The notes under the pieces: generated by a model
Seen by the model: only the letters and a program-made list of their open reading frames with translations
Told to the model about the DNA's origin: nothing
Databases searched by the model: none
Part shown: piece by piece, positions 35,401 to 44,169 of the stretch
Numbering within the stretch: position 1 is the first letter of the stretch
Layout of the letters: each line of letters opens with the position of its first letter
Position numbers and translations under genes: made by a program
Assembly: GCA_012719035.1 (NCBI GenBank)
Contig: JAAYBD010000014.1
Span: forward strand, 1 to 64,000
From: Clostridiales bacterium
GTDB lineage: Bacteria; Bacillota; Clostridia; Oscillospirales; Oscillospiraceae
Direction of reading: 5' to 3'
Length of the DNA stretch: 64,000 nucleotides

Positions 35401-35775
35401 CTGAATGGTTTGCATAAGGCTTGCCTGAAGTTCCGCCTTGTTTCTGGCGGACTTATACAGCTTCAGCCGAGACCCTATCTGGCTTATTGCAAGTGACATA
35501 CAAAGAAGCCTGCCGCCTTTGTCGAGAGATATTCGTCCGCCGGTTCCCGTTTCTTGGGCGGCACGTACAGCGAGCCGCGAAAAGCTGAGCACCTCTGCAT
35601 AAAGCGAAAGGCTGTCGCCGCAGACGGAGCAAAGCTCGCGCTCAGCCTCATAGCTGTATTGTTCGGGAATTATCATTATAATCCCGCCCTCGCCGGCGGA
35701 TACTTTCCCGCAAATCTCATTTGTAATATATGAGGTTTTTCCGCTTCCCGCGGCACCCAGAATCAGCTTCAGCAT
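32449..35775 (-). CDS. addB: ATP-dependent helicase/nuclease subunit B
   Basis: 1108 residues. The N-terminal P-loop GAAGSGKTSYI is followed by an inactivated helicase scaffold and a C-terminal nuclease domain with IIDYKTGKK. Four cysteines, one in SACQFSYFLRYG and three in CMYCPYGSVC near the end, fit the AddB iron-sulfur cluster. AAAGGAGGACCGCC precedes the ATG. It is the first gene of the two-gene addB-addA operon. Confidence 0.94.
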   Translation of the reverse strand: MLKLILGAAGSGKTSYITNEICGKVSAGEGGIIMIIPEQYSYEAERELCSVCGDSLSLYAEVLSFSRLAVRAAQETGTGGRISLDKGGRLLCMSLAISQIGSRLKLYKSARNKAELQASLMQTIQELKTACISSDDLSSAAETADAGLSEKLCDLALCMDAYEAILAQGHADPADKLMRLAETISQSSIGTGGHIYVDGFIDFTGAEFLVLKALLQKGADMTVCLTCDDIYSESEHFEPSRKAANALLRTANDLGTDTEIINLDAKAEKAAPLIFFEDKLYNYTSEMRENENNCIRVVKAESIRAECEMAAAKCIELVRDTGCRFRDIAVAVRGFDSYSAALEEAFRFYGAPLFTARRGSILQKPVPALIAAAFEIIHGGWDADAVFGYIKTGLAGISQEDCDLLENYIVLWNIRGSMWTRTKPWVQHPKGFGLEFDDESRKLLEKIDALRRKLAAPLIRLAEKGKKAQTAAEQAKVLSDFLIEIELPKTLEKKAAELDRAGMELLSSEYVQLWEIILKSLEQTAAILGEMSLTQEQFSKLFLQTLSQYDVSTIPVSADSVSAGDMDRMRRRHIKHLIILGASDDRLPQIREGGGLFSADERDELHELGISLGGGTDELSRELSLIYNCVSLPSETLTLSYSAFDDGGAQTRPSFLISRAKLLFGLEEEIFDISNSRLQAYAPAFLLAANALSSGSKNARLAYTYFSEMSRESRRLHELRQRAALRRGSLSNESVKALYGDRLRLSPSRTDAFSACQFSYFLRYGLKLNERERAGFDAPELGSFMHYVLENAAREISKSIGFKKVSEETVHSLADKHIDLYIKEKLNGFEDKSPRFVYLFNRLRPSVHRIAADMVRELSKSDFVPLDFELDFMSGGSLPPVRLSDGKNELYINGIADRVDGYFHDGKLYIRIIDYKTGKKAFSLTDVWYGMGMQMLLYLFALEREGKMRYGAEIVPAGVLYVPARDTLISAGGDLTDEELSKERAKSLKRSGLILNDSNIISAMEDSDNPEFIPVSYKKDGTASTDSLASAEQLKALHSHVDRRLLELSEHLSNGKIDAAPYYKGEQENACMYCPYGSVCRFDEASDTRRYLSKVKPNEFWERLEDEK

Positions 35776-35805
35776 GGCGGTCCTCCTTTATAACTGTCTG
35801 TGGGA

Positions 35806-35834
35806 AGTATAGCATATTCCTAAAATTATATAAA
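35806..35834 (-). promoter_or_regulatory. Putative promoter for addBA
   Basis: TATACT (35811-35806, minus strand) with an upstream TG, making an extended -10, and TTTATA (35834-35829) 17 bases further. It gives a leader of about 25 bases. Confidence 0.45.
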
Positions 35835-35969
35835 GTGCCAAGATATAGATTTTAAGCTTATGCGGGAGCATACGCGGGACAAAATGATTGGGGAATATTT
35901 AGAGCGCGAATCCTGCGCGAAAACAAGCCGTTTTCGGCTTTTTCCGCACAATACGGCAGAAACTCTTAA

Positions 35970-35998
35970 TTGACTTGATATATTCACCGTGATAAAAT
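35970..35998 (+). promoter_or_regulatory. Promoter for the CNNM/CorC gene pair
   Basis: TTGACT (35970-35975) and TAAAAT (35993-35998) with 17-base spacing, about 45 bases before the ATG. Confidence 0.55.
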
Positions 35999-36048
35999 AA
36001 AATGTAACATTAATATAAACCCGAATACTGAAGGAGTGATTATCCGTA

Positions 36049-37332
36049 ATGGATGGGGGCAGTTGGTTGTCCTGGTTTATCATTGTATTGCTGATTCTGA
36101 CAGCATCGTATTTCGCAACTGCGGAAACGGCTTTTGCCACCGCAAGCCGAATAAAGATCAAATCAGAGGCTGACAGAGGGGACCGCCGCGCAAAAAAAGC
36201 GCTTTATGTTTTAGACAATTTTGACAGGGCAATCACGACAATCCTTATCGGTACAAATATCGTGCATATTGTCACTGCCGCTTTGGTTACGATCCTTGTA
36301 ACAAAAAGGTGGGGAATTTCCGCCGTCACTATATCAACGATTATAACCACGCTTGTAATATTCTTCCTTGGAGAGATGTTGCCCAAAAGTATCGGCAAGA
36401 AGTATAGCTGCCGATTTTCTTTATCCATAGCCCCATCCATGTGCTTGTTTATGCGCATTTTTGCTCCGCTTGCCTACTTTTTGACGCTAATAGGACAGGC
36501 AGTAGCAAAGCGCACCAAGGGTGACTCCGAGGTTACGGTCACAGAAGATGAGCTGTACGACATTATTGAAAACATGAAGGATGAGGGCGAACTGGATGCC
36601 GAACGCGGAGAGCTTGTCCACTCTGCACTCATGTTTGCGGATGTAACTGCGGAAAGTGTTGTGACGTCGCGTGTAGATGTTGCGGCAATTGACATCAAAA
36701 TGCCGCTGCAGGATATTCTTGCGTTTGTAAAAGCTTCAAAGCACAGCCGCTTTCCCGTCTATGAGGGGAATATAGATAATATTATAGGCGTTCTGCAAAT
36801 CCGCAGGTTTATAAAATCATATATCAAGCAGGGGGATGCCCTTGACATAAAATCTGTTCTGGATGATACACATTTTGCCCACCAGAGCACAAAAATCGAT
36901 GAGCTGCTTTCCGAGATGAGCCGTAAAAGGGTGAACATGGCAGTTGTTACGGACAACTACGGCGGGACACTCGGCATAGTCACTGTTGAGGATATTCTGG
37001 AGGAGCTTGTGGGTGATATATGGGACGAGGATGACGATGTAAAAGAATTCTGCGTTCTCCTTTCAGACGGCAGCTATGAGCTTGATACCGAGCTGAGCAT
37101 AGAAGAAAGCTTTGAGCTTATGGGCTATGAAGACCCCGAAGATTTTGATTTTGAGCATAAGCTTTTGGGTGAGTGGGTTTATGAGCATTTTGACCGCATA
37201 CCGAGTAAGGGCGACAGCTTTGAATATAATGGACTGCATATCACCGTGCATGAAATGAACAATAACAGAATAGTAAAACTTCATGCGAAATTGCTCCCTG
37301 AGGCAAATGAAGAGGGGGGGCGCAGAAAGTGA
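36049..37332 (+). CDS. CNNM/CorC-family membrane protein (hemolysin-related), first copy
   Basis: 427 residues. Three or four membrane helices form the CNNM (DUF21) domain (ATAETAFATASRIKIKSEADRG in helix 1 and loop; FLGEMLPKSIGKK). A CBS pair follows (about 200-320, VTSRVDVAAIDIK and VVTDNYGGTLGIVTVEDILEELVGDIWDE), then a C-terminal CorC_HlyC domain. Members export Mg2+ or other divalent ions; the older name hemolysin C is misleading. The next gene is a paralogue that overlaps its stop. Confidence 0.9.
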   Translation: MDGGSWLSWFIIVLLILTASYFATAETAFATASRIKIKSEADRGDRRAKKALYVLDNFDRAITTILIGTNIVHIVTAALVTILVTKRWGISAVTISTIITTLVIFFLGEMLPKSIGKKYSCRFSLSIAPSMCLFMRIFAPLAYFLTLIGQAVAKRTKGDSEVTVTEDELYDIIENMKDEGELDAERGELVHSALMFADVTAESVVTSRVDVAAIDIKMPLQDILAFVKASKHSRFPVYEGNIDNIIGVLQIRRFIKSYIKQGDALDIKSVLDDTHFAHQSTKIDELLSEMSRKRVNMAVVTDNYGGTLGIVTVEDILEELVGDIWDEDDDVKEFCVLLSDGSYELDTELSIEESFELMGYEDPEDFDFEHKLLGEWVYEHFDRIPSKGDSFEYNGLHITVHEMNNNRIVKLHAKLLPEANEEGGRRK

Positions 37333-38588
37333 TTTCTCCTATCTATTATGCCGCCGTTATAGCCCTTATTGCATTGTCGGGCTTTTTTTCAGCATCAGAG
37401 ATGGCATATTCCTCTGCAAACAGGCTGAGGCTTGAAAATGCTGCGGAAAACGGAAATAAAGCCGCTGCTCTTGCCTGCAGTATATATGACCGGTATGACG
37501 ATATGCTGTCTACCGTTCTTATCTGCAACAATCTTGTAAATATAGCGGCATCGTCAATTGTCTCCGTCATGGCAATACTTATTGCAGGGGATGAAAATTC
37601 AGCCTTGGCTACAACTATAGGAACGGTATCCATAACCGTACTTATAATTATTTTCGGCGAAACGATGCCGAAAATAGTTGCCAAGAAAAACGCGAACAAT
37701 ACTGCTATTAATTACTCTTACATTATTCATGGGCTTATGATTATTTTGAAGCCCGTTGTTTTTATCATCGTATCGCTGATACACATTATAACGAAACCGC
37801 TCAAGGGCGAAAAACCGGCAGATGAGCAAGAAGCGGCAGTTGAAGAACTGTTTTCCATCATTGAAACGGTAGAGGACGAGGGCGTTATTGACGGGGACAG
37901 GAGCGAACTGTTGCAGGCAGCTCTGGATTTCTCGGAGATATCCGCCAGCGAGGTAATGACAAGCCGTGTGGATATGCTTTCCATAGACATTGATGATGAT
38001 TGGGAGGAAATACTCGAGATAATCGACAAATCTCCGTATTCGCGTCTGCCCGTCTATGAGGACAGCATCGACAATATTATCGGCATTTTGTACCTCAACC
38101 ACTTTTTTAAAGCTATTTCAGGCATTGAAAAAATCGATATCAGACCGCTTCTGATAAAGCCCTGCTATGTCTATAAGACTATGAAGCTGCCCTCTGTGCT
38201 TGCCGAAATGCGTAAATGCAGGACGCATCTTGCAATCGTTACAGACGAATACGGCGGTTCAATGGGAATCGTTACTATGGAAGACGTGCTCGAGGAGCTT
38301 GTCGGAGATATATGGGATGAAACAGACGAGTTTGAACCCGAAGTCATTGAGCACGATAAGAACCTGTATGAGCTTGACGGCGACATGAATATGAGCGATT
38401 TCCTTGAGATGATAGACCGCAGTGAGGACAGCTTTGATACGGACAGCGCCACAGTCGGCGGATGGACGATAGAGAAATTTGGACGTTTTCCCGAATGCGG
38501 AGACAGTTTTGCATTTGAGAATCTCACGCTCACAGTTCTTGAGGTAAGTGGTCAGCGTGTTGAAAAGGTTCTGTTAAGCGTTGAATAA
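37329..38588 (+). CDS. CNNM/CorC-family membrane protein, second copy
   Basis: 419 residues with the same order as the upstream gene: CNNM domain (SASEMAYSSANRLRLENAAENG), CBS pair with VTDEYGGSMGIVTMEDVLEELVGDIWDE, and the CorC_HlyC C-terminus. It starts with a GTG whose GTGA overlaps the previous stop, with AGAGGGGG upstream. Two tandem members suggest duplication. They could form heterodimers, because the family works as dimers through CBS and membrane domains. That is an inference. Confidence 0.9.
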   Translation: MISPIYYAAVIALIALSGFFSASEMAYSSANRLRLENAAENGNKAAALACSIYDRYDDMLSTVLICNNLVNIAASSIVSVMAILIAGDENSALATTIGTVSITVLIIIFGETMPKIVAKKNANNTAINYSYIIHGLMIILKPVVFIIVSLIHIITKPLKGEKPADEQEAAVEELFSIIETVEDEGVIDGDRSELLQAALDFSEISASEVMTSRVDMLSIDIDDDWEEILEIIDKSPYSRLPVYEDSIDNIIGILYLNHFFKAISGIEKIDIRPLLIKPCYVYKTMKLPSVLAEMRKCRTHLAIVTDEYGGSMGIVTMEDVLEELVGDIWDETDEFEPEVIEHDKNLYELDGDMNMSDFLEMIDRSEDSFDTDSATVGGWTIEKFGRFPECGDSFAFENLTLTVLEVSGQRVEKVLLSVE

Positions 38589-38608
38589 GAAATACTTGAG
38601 AGGCTTAT

Positions 38609-38776
38609 ATGGAAATTAACAAAAACTGTGTCTGCACGCATAAAAATTGTGCAAGACATGGGAAGTGTGACGAATGCCGTGCCTTCCATAGCGCAAAGGG
38701 AGACAAGACTATGTGCGAAAGGAAGAGGAAAAAGCGGCAGGATACAGAAAAAAATACTGTTTCCCAGGATTCATGA
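38609..38776 (+). CDS. Small Cys-rich protein (DUF6485-like zinc-binding)
   Basis: 55 residues. The arrangement CVCTHKNCARHGKCDECRAFH then Cys36 gives seven Cys and several His, a pattern seen in short clostridial proteins with CxC..C..HGxCxxC..H that presumably bind zinc. The C-terminal third is Lys/Arg/Gln-rich. AGAGG lies 5 bases before the ATG. It starts 20 bases after the second CNNM gene, so it is probably the third gene of that operon, and a terminator follows. Confidence 0.7.
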   Translation: MEINKNCVCTHKNCARHGKCDECRAFHSAKGDKTMCERKRKKRQDTEKNTVSQDS

Positions 38777-38782
38777 AAGAAT

Positions 38783-38824
38783 AAAAAATCTGTCCGTCAA
38801 TTTTATTGACAGACAGATTTTTGT
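38783..38824. terminator. Bidirectional terminator between CNNM operon and dnaJ
   Basis: AAAAATCTGTC with GACAGATTTTT as outer arms, plus the inner GTCAAT/ATTGAC, and A/T tracts on both sides. It ends the plus-strand CNNM operon and the minus-strand heat-shock operon. Confidence 0.9.
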
Positions 38825-38829
38825 TATAT

Positions 38830-39936
38830 CTATTTTCTATGCCTTTTTTTCGGCGGATTTTCGGGCTTGGTAGGGGGATTTTCACCTGTTGCTTTTGCAA
38901 ATTCGCGGAGAAGGGCTTTTTGCGCTTCTCCCAGATTTTCAGGTGTGACAACTTTTACCGTGACATATTGGTCGCCGCGGCCCTTTCCGCGGATATAGGG
39001 AATGCCATGCTCTTTAAGCCGGAATACAGTTCCTGTCTGGGTCCCCTCGGGAATGGTGTGTTTTATCTTCCCGTCAAGTGTGGGTATTTCCACCTCATCG
39101 CCAAGAGCCGCCTGAACGAACGAAATGGGCAGTTCATATAGAACGGAGGAGCCGTCTCTTTTGAAGATTGAGTGCGGCGTTATACCGACTGTTACGAGCA
39201 AATCGCCTGCCGGACCGCCGTTTTTGCCGGCACTGCCGAGACCCCTGAGGGCAATGGTTTGACCATCGTCTATACCGGCGGGTATATTGGCTGAAACCTT
39301 TCGCTGTTTGCGTAAAGAGCCTGTTCCGCGGCAGGTATCACAGGGCTGGTGTATGATCTTTCCGGTTCCTTTACAGTTGGAACAAGTAATTGTGGTGGAT
39401 ATTATGCCGAAAGGTGAACGCTGCTGCTGCTGTACAACTCCGTTACCCTTACAATGCGGGCAAATCTCGGCTGTGGTTCCCGCAGCGCAGCCGGTACCTT
39501 TGCAGTCCGGACAATCTTCGATGCGGGCGATGCTCAATTCCTTTTCACATCCAAAAGCGGCTTCCTCAAAGGTAATAGTGATACCTGTGCGGATATTCTC
39601 ACCGCGCATAGGGCCGTTTTGGCGTGGTCTGCCGCCTCCGCCGAATATACCGCCAAAAAGATCTCCGAAGATGTCTCCGAAATCAAATCCCGTTCCGCCC
39701 ATTGCCGGGTCAAAAGCGGCATGACCGAATTGGTCATACTTTGCTTTTTTGTCAGGGTCGGACAAGACCGCATAGGCTTCCCCGATTTCCTTAAAACGAG
39801 CTTCAGCAGCGGCATCGCCCGGGTGCAAATCCGGATGATTTTCCTTTGCGAGCTGACGGTATGCCTTTTTTATGTCGTTTTCGGAGGCGTTTTTATTAAG
39901 CCCCAACACCTCGTAGTAATCTCTTTTATCAGCCAT
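38830..39936 (-). CDS. dnaJ: Chaperone DnaJ
   Basis: 368 residues. J domain at 5-68 with the HPD tripeptide (ENHPDLHPG), a Gly/Phe-rich linker ([14 protein letters not shown]), then four zinc-binding repeats: [24 protein letters not shown] and CDTCRGTG. The substrate-binding C-terminal domains follow, ending in a Pro/Lys-rich tail. It stimulates DnaK ATPase and delivers clients. It is the last gene of the hrcA-grpE-dnaK-dnaJ order, 204 bases after dnaK with hairpins in between. Confidence 0.96.
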   Translation of the reverse strand: MADKRDYYEVLGLNKNASENDIKKAYRQLAKENHPDLHPGDAAAEARFKEIGEAYAVLSDPDKKAKYDQFGHAAFDPAMGGTGFDFGDIFGDLFGGIFGGGGRPRQNGPMRGENIRTGITITFEEAAFGCEKELSIARIEDCPDCKGTGCAAGTTAEICPHCKGNGVVQQQQRSPFGIISTTITCSNCKGTGKIIHQPCDTCRGTGSLRKQRKVSANIPAGIDDGQTIALRGLGSAGKNGGPAGDLLVTVGITPHSIFKRDGSSVLYELPISFVQAALGDEVEIPTLDGKIKHTIPEGTQTGTVFRLKEHGIPYIRGKGRGDQYVTVKVVTPENLGEAQKALLREFAKATGENPPTKPENPPKKRHRK

Positions 39937-40048
39937 AAGTATTCCTCTCGAACAAACATCGTTGACGGCGGAAGTTTATAACCGCCCTTTTAAATCACGC
40001 TATGCGGATATGCAGCGCGGGAAATCCGCCGTACTGCGGTCAAACGCC

Positions 40049-40078
40049 GAAAACGGGCGGACGTAAATATGTCCGCCC
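40049..40078 (-). terminator. Hairpin between dnaK and dnaJ
   Basis: GGGCGGAC (40055-40062) and GTCCGCCC (40071-40078) form a perfect stem. On the minus strand it is followed by GTTTTCGG. Probably a partial terminator or RNA processing stop that lowers dnaJ relative to dnaK. Confidence 0.55.
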
Positions 40079-40140
40079 ACAAGCGTTTGTGCTTTTGCGG
40101 CACAGGGGCGCATAAAGCGCCCGCCTGCCGTCATAAAGTG

Positions 40141-42006
40141 CTATTTCTTCTTGTTGTCATCGTCGACTACTTCGTAATCGGCGTCATAATATTGACCGCT
40201 CTGGTTTCCATGGTCATGATCGCATCCACAGTCACCGCTGCCGCCGCATTCGCAGTTGGGATCACCGCAGCCGCCGGTCTGAGAATAAAGCTTTTCGCTG
40301 ATTTTATAAAATACCTGCGTCAATTCCTCGGTTGCATCCTTGATAGCCTCCGTGTCGGTTCCCGAAAGTGCGGATTTAAGCTTGGAGAGTGCTCCTTCTA
40401 CTTCGGTCTTATCCTCGGGGCTGATCTTGTCGCCCATCTCAGAGAGGGTTTTCTCGGTCTGGTAGACCATCTGATCTCCCTGATTTCGGATATCGACCTC
40501 TTCCTTGCGCTTTGCATCTTCTGCTGCATACTGCTCGGCTTCCTTGACCGCTCTTTCAATATCGTCTTTGGAGAGATTAGTTGAAGCCGTAATTGTGATA
40601 TTCTGCTCCTTGCCTGTTCCCATGTCCTTAGCGGATACGTTTACAATGCCGTTGGCATCGATATCGAAGGTAACTTCGATTTGGGGAACGCCGCGGCGTG
40701 CGGGGGCTATGCCGTCAAGGTGGAAGCGTCCAAGACTCTTGTTGTACTGGGCCATTTCGCGCTCACCTTGAAGCACGTTAATCTCAACGCTGGTCTGATT
40801 GTCAGCGGCTGTGGAGAAAATCTGGCTTTTTTTGGTGGGGATAGTGGTGTTGCGCTCAATGAGCTTTGTGCATACACCGCCCAAAGTTTCGATACCGAGT
40901 GACAGAGGAGTAACGTCAAGCAGGAGGATGCCCTCAACATCGCCGCCGAGAACTCCGCCCTGAATTGCGGCGCCGACTGCCACGCACTCATCGGGGTTGA
41001 TTCCCTTAAAGCCCTCTTTGCCGGTGAGCGTTTTTACCATATCCTGAACGGCGGGTATACGTGTGGAGCCGCCGACGAGGAGGACTTTTGAAAGCTCGCC
41101 TGCCGAAAGACCGGCATCGGAAAGTGCCTGACGTACAGGTCCGACCGTCTTTTCAACGAGATGATGTGTAAGCTCGTTGAACTTTGCTCTGCTGAGTGTT
41201 ACATCAAGGTGCTTGGGACCGTTTGCATCTGCTGTGATATAGGGAAGATTGATATTGGACGTGGTTACTCCGGAAAGCTCGATCTTTGCTTTTTCAGCCG
41301 CCTCGCGTAGACGCTGCATAGCAACTTTGTCGCTGGAAAGGTCTACGCCCTCAGCCTTCTTAAACTCTTCGATGAGATATTTTGTAATGCACTCGTCAAA
41401 GTCATCGCCGCCCAGACGGTTGTTTCCGGCTGTTGCGAGAACTTCGATAACACCGTCGCCGATTTCAAGAACGGAAACGTCAAATGTTCCGCCGCCGAGG
41501 TCATAGACCATAATTTTCTGGTCAGTTTCCTTATCAATGCCATAGGCAAGAGCTGCTGCGGTCGGCTCATTTATTATACGCTTTACGTCAAGTCCTGCGA
41601 TTTTTCCGGCATCCTTTGTCGCCTGACGCTGAGCGTCTGTGAAGTATGCAGGAACGGTGATAACAGCTTCTGTAACTGTTGTTCCGAGATAGCTTTCTGC
41701 ATCGGCTTTAAGCTTTTGAAGCACCATTGCAGAGATTTCCTGCGGGGTATATGCCTTGTTGTCGATAGTGACCTTATAATTTGAACCCATTTCACGCTTT
41801 ATGGAGCTGATGGTTCGGTCAGGGTTTGTAACTGCCTGACGCTTTGCCACCTGACCGGCCATGCGTTCGCCGGTCTTGGAAAACGCGATGACCGAGGGGG
41901 TAGTTCTGTTACCCTCAGCATTTGTGATAACAACGGGTTCACCGCCTTCAATAACGGCAACGCAGCTATTAGTTGTACCTAAATCTATGCCAATAATTTT
42001 ACCCAT
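40141..42006 (-). CDS. dnaK: Chaperone DnaK (Hsp70) with Cys/His-rich C-terminal tail
   Basis: 621 residues. The ATPase domain begins with [14 protein letters not shown] and contains [13 protein letters not shown] and [13 protein letters not shown]. The substrate-binding domain starts near [18 protein letters not shown], and the helical lid follows. The tail is odd: after residue 576 it reads [14 protein letters not shown] and then DCGCDHDHG before the normal acidic end ([11 protein letters not shown]). That adds five cysteines (580, 585, 587, 593, 595) and two histidines (597, 599) where homologues have a Gly/Ala linker. Metal binding is an inference. AGGAGG precedes the ATG. It lies in the CIRCE-controlled operon. 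Confidence 0.96.
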   Translation of the reverse strand: MGKIIGIDLGTTNSCVAVIEGGEPVVITNAEGNRTTPSVIAFSKTGERMAGQVAKRQAVTNPDRTISSIKREMGSNYKVTIDNKAYTPQEISAMVLQKLKADAESYLGTTVTEAVITVPAYFTDAQRQATKDAGKIAGLDVKRIINEPTAAALAYGIDKETDQKIMVYDLGGGTFDVSVLEIGDGVIEVLATAGNNRLGGDDFDECITKYLIEEFKKAEGVDLSSDKVAMQRLREAAEKAKIELSGVTTSNINLPYITADANGPKHLDVTLSRAKFNELTHHLVEKTVGPVRQALSDAGLSAGELSKVLLVGGSTRIPAVQDMVKTLTGKEGFKGINPDECVAVGAAIQGGVLGGDVEGILLLDVTPLSLGIETLGGVCTKLIERNTTIPTKKSQIFSTAADNQTSVEINVLQGEREMAQYNKSLGRFHLDGIAPARRGVPQIEVTFDIDANGIVNVSAKDMGTGKEQNITITASTNLSKDDIERAVKEAEQYAAEDAKRKEEVDIRNQGDQMVYQTEKTLSEMGDKISPEDKTEVEGALSKLKSALSGTDTEAIKDATEELTQVFYKISEKLYSQTGGCGDPNCECGGSGDCGCDHDHGNQSGQYYDADYEVVDDDNKKK

Positions 42007-42083
42007 AGTAGTTTCCTCCTGTTAAAAAATCCGGATTGAATCTATTTCACTGAAAGAACAAAATGCTCTTTACGGTTTGCTGT

Positions 42084-42686
42084 TTAGTTTGCGACTTTTA
42101 CGACACTGTAACGAAGTATTTTATCGCCGAGCCGGAAGCCTTTTTGAAATTCTTCCGCTATTACGCCTGCGCCCAGATTTTCGTCTTCAATGTGCAGAAC
42201 TGCGTTATGGATCGTCGGGTCAAAAACTGTTCCTGCGGCAGCATCTATTTCTTCAACGCCAAGCTTAGAAATAATCTCCTTAAACTGGGTCATTATCATC
42301 TCAATGCCCTTGCCGTAAGCTTCGTCGCAGGTTTCCTGCTTTATTGCCCGCTCAAGATTGTCATATATGGGAAGAAATTTGGTAACAGTGTCTGCCTGCA
42401 CATCGGAATATAAGTTTTCACGCTCTTTTTGGGTCCTCTTGCGGAAGTTATCATATTCGGCAAGAAGCCTTAGATATCTTTCCTTTTCGGCGGAAAGCTC
42501 ATTTTGCACCTTGGTAAGCTCCTCTGAGGTTTTGTCAGGAGCTTTATCCTTTTTCTTTTTGCCCTTTTCTTCCGATTCTGCCGTTACAGGTTTTTCATCT
42601 GTCTGTTCTGTCTTCAAATTATCTTCCGTGATTACCTCGTTCTTTGTCTCTTCAGAGAAATCAGCGGTCGTCTTCTTGGTGCTCAT
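42084..42686 (-). CDS. grpE: Nucleotide exchange factor GrpE
   Basis: 200 residues. A long charged N-terminus (rich in Lys, Glu and Thr) leads into the coiled coil (LTKVQNELSAEKERYLRLLAEYDNFRKRTQKE) and the beta domain (GTVFDPTIHNAVLHIEDENLGAGVIAEEFQKGFRLGDKILRYSVVKVAN). It releases ADP from DnaK. The ATG overlaps the end of hrcA by 26 bases, and AAAGGAG lies upstream. Confidence 0.95.
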   Translation of the reverse strand: MSTKKTTADFSEETKNEVITEDNLKTEQTDEKPVTAESEEKGKKKKDKAPDKTSEELTKVQNELSAEKERYLRLLAEYDNFRKRTQKERENLYSDVQADTVTKFLPIYDNLERAIKQETCDEAYGKGIEMIMTQFKEIISKLGVEEIDAAAGTVFDPTIHNAVLHIEDENLGAGVIAEEFQKGFRLGDKILRYSVVKVAN

Positions 42687-43755
42687 CTATCGTCATCTCC
42701 TTTATCTGCAATTTTTCAAAGCCGCGCGGGGCTTCCGGCATACCCAGAAACTTGCTCAGTCCGGCAGCGATATACCGGAGCTTTGCGGCAACGCCGGAAT
42801 AGTCCATCCGCGTTGGACCCACGACCCCGATAATGCCGCGCATGTTATCTCCCGCATTGTAGCGTGCGATAACAACGCTTGAGTCTTTAAGCTCCTTGGC
42901 AACGTTTTCGGGACCTATAAGAACCTGAATATCGTCATCGGCGTCTGCGGACGGAAGACCCAGAAGGTGCTCGCTTTCCGAGAGATAGCTCAGTATTTCA
43001 TGTGCTTTGTCCGGGTCACGGAACTCCGGCTGACGCAGCAGGTGCGAAGCTCCCGTTACGATAGCTTCACCCTCCTTGGCTTTATTCAGTGTATCTATGG
43101 CAAAAGCGGCGACAACGGAAGTAAGACCCATCGTATCGCCGCAGGCGCGCTCCGCGGAATTAATAAGCGAAGGCGTTATCTTATCCTCGGAAATGCCGAC
43201 GAAATTAGTGTTAAAAACAGAGGCAAGTCTTTGAACCATTCCCTGCTCGACAGAAAAAGGAAGGTGAATCAGCTTGTTATGAACGGTGTCGTTGCTGAGC
43301 ATAGCAACGGCGATGAAAGTGTTCACATCGACATATATAAGGTCAAAGCGGGATATAGTGGCTGCAATGGGAGCCGCCAAGGCAACTGCCGGGTATTGCG
43401 TAATAGATGAGGCAAGTTTTCCGACGTCGCTCATAAGTTTGTCGAGCTGCTGCATTTTCAAATTCAGGCTTTGATTTATAGCTTCTGCTTCTTCCATAGA
43501 AAGGCGCTGGCGCTCCATAAGTTCATTGACATACAGCCTATAACCCTTTGGAGAAGGAACACGCCCCGCAGAGGTGTGGGGCTGCTCAAGATAACCCATT
43601 GCGGTCAGCTCTGCCATTTCGTTGCGTATGGTGGCACTGCTGAGATCCAAATCCCCTAAGCCCGCAATCAGTTTTGACCCGACAGGCTCTGCCGTGGCAA
43701 TATAAGCGTCAATGACGGCGGTGAGTATTTTTTTCTTGCGTTCGCTGATTTCCAA
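42661..43755 (-). CDS. hrcA: Heat-inducible transcription repressor HrcA
   Basis: 364 residues from a TTG start after an AGGGGG site. The N-terminal winged helix contains SERKKKILTAVIDAYIATAEPVGSKL and DLSSATIRNEMAELTAMGYLEQPHTSAGRVPSPKGYRLYV. The C-terminal regulatory domain ends with GVVGPTRMDYSGVAAKLRYI. HrcA binds CIRCE and needs GroE for activity. A CIRCE lies directly upstream, so it represses its own operon. Confidence 0.95.
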   Translation of the reverse strand: MEISERKKKILTAVIDAYIATAEPVGSKLIAGLGDLDLSSATIRNEMAELTAMGYLEQPHTSAGRVPSPKGYRLYVNELMERQRLSMEEAEAINQSLNLKMQQLDKLMSDVGKLASSITQYPAVALAAPIAATISRFDLIYVDVNTFIAVAMLSNDTVHNKLIHLPFSVEQGMVQRLASVFNTNFVGISEDKITPSLINSAERACGDTMGLTSVVAAFAIDTLNKAKEGEAIVTGASHLLRQPEFRDPDKAHEILSYLSESEHLLGLPSADADDDIQVLIGPENVAKELKDSSVVIARYNAGDNMRGIIGVVGPTRMDYSGVAAKLRYIAAGLSKFLGMPEAPRGFEKLQIKEMTIDEHQEDDR

Positions 43756-43795
43756 AATATACGCCCCCTCAGTCAGCGCTCCCGAAGCTCAGGCG

Positions 43796-43822
43796 TTGGC
43801 ACTCTCAAGAGGGGAGCACTGG
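43796..43822. repeat. Degenerate second CIRCE-like element
   Basis: TTGGCACTC, 9 bases, then GAGCACTGG. The left arm matches CIRCE in 8 of 9 positions, the right arm in only 5. It overlaps the left arm of the true CIRCE by 4 bases. It may be a decayed or weak HrcA site. Confidence 0.35.
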
Positions 43823-43845
43823 CACTCTCGCCTTCTGAGTGCTAA
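43819..43845. promoter_or_regulatory. CIRCE operator (HrcA binding site)
   Basis: CTGGCACTC, 9-base spacer, GAGTGCTAA. Compared with TTAGCACTC-N9-GAGTGCTAA, the right arm is perfect and the left arm has 7 of 9. It overlaps the start region of the hrcA promoter, the standard geometry for HrcA repression. Confidence 0.9.
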
Positions 43846-43872
43846 TTTAACACTAACGCAAAAAAATGTCAA
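43844..43872 (-). promoter_or_regulatory. Sigma-A promoter of the hrcA-grpE-dnaK-dnaJ operon
   Basis: TTGACA (43872-43867) and TAAATT (43849-43844) on the minus strand with 17-base spacing. The -10 box runs straight into the CIRCE arm. Confidence 0.8.
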
Positions 43873-44070
43873 TACTTTTCACAAACGAATTGACACTTTA
43901 TTTACATTTTTCCCAAGACATTCTCAGCGTACAATACAATAAGGTATGGTAAACGCTGAATAATCTTTGAAATTATTGCAAAAAAGGCTGTAATTTTTAT
44001 GAATAACAGTATATTTATGATGATAGAAAGCATAGATACTAAGCATTAAGGAAAAAATTAAAAATTTTCC

Positions 44071-44099
44071 TTGCATTTATGCTTAGGTTCTGCTATTAT
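44071..44099 (+). promoter_or_regulatory. Promoter for rpmB
   Basis: TTGCAT (44071-44076) and TATTAT (44094-44099) with 17-base spacing, about 70 bases before the ATG. The rest of the gap between hrcA and rpmB (43873-44070) is AT-rich, with no gene seen. Confidence 0.6.
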
Positions 44100-44169
44100 T
44101 ATAAAGCTATTCGTCTTTAGTCGGATTTTGACAAAATGGCTTAAATTATACGAGGAGGTGCAGCAAAAG

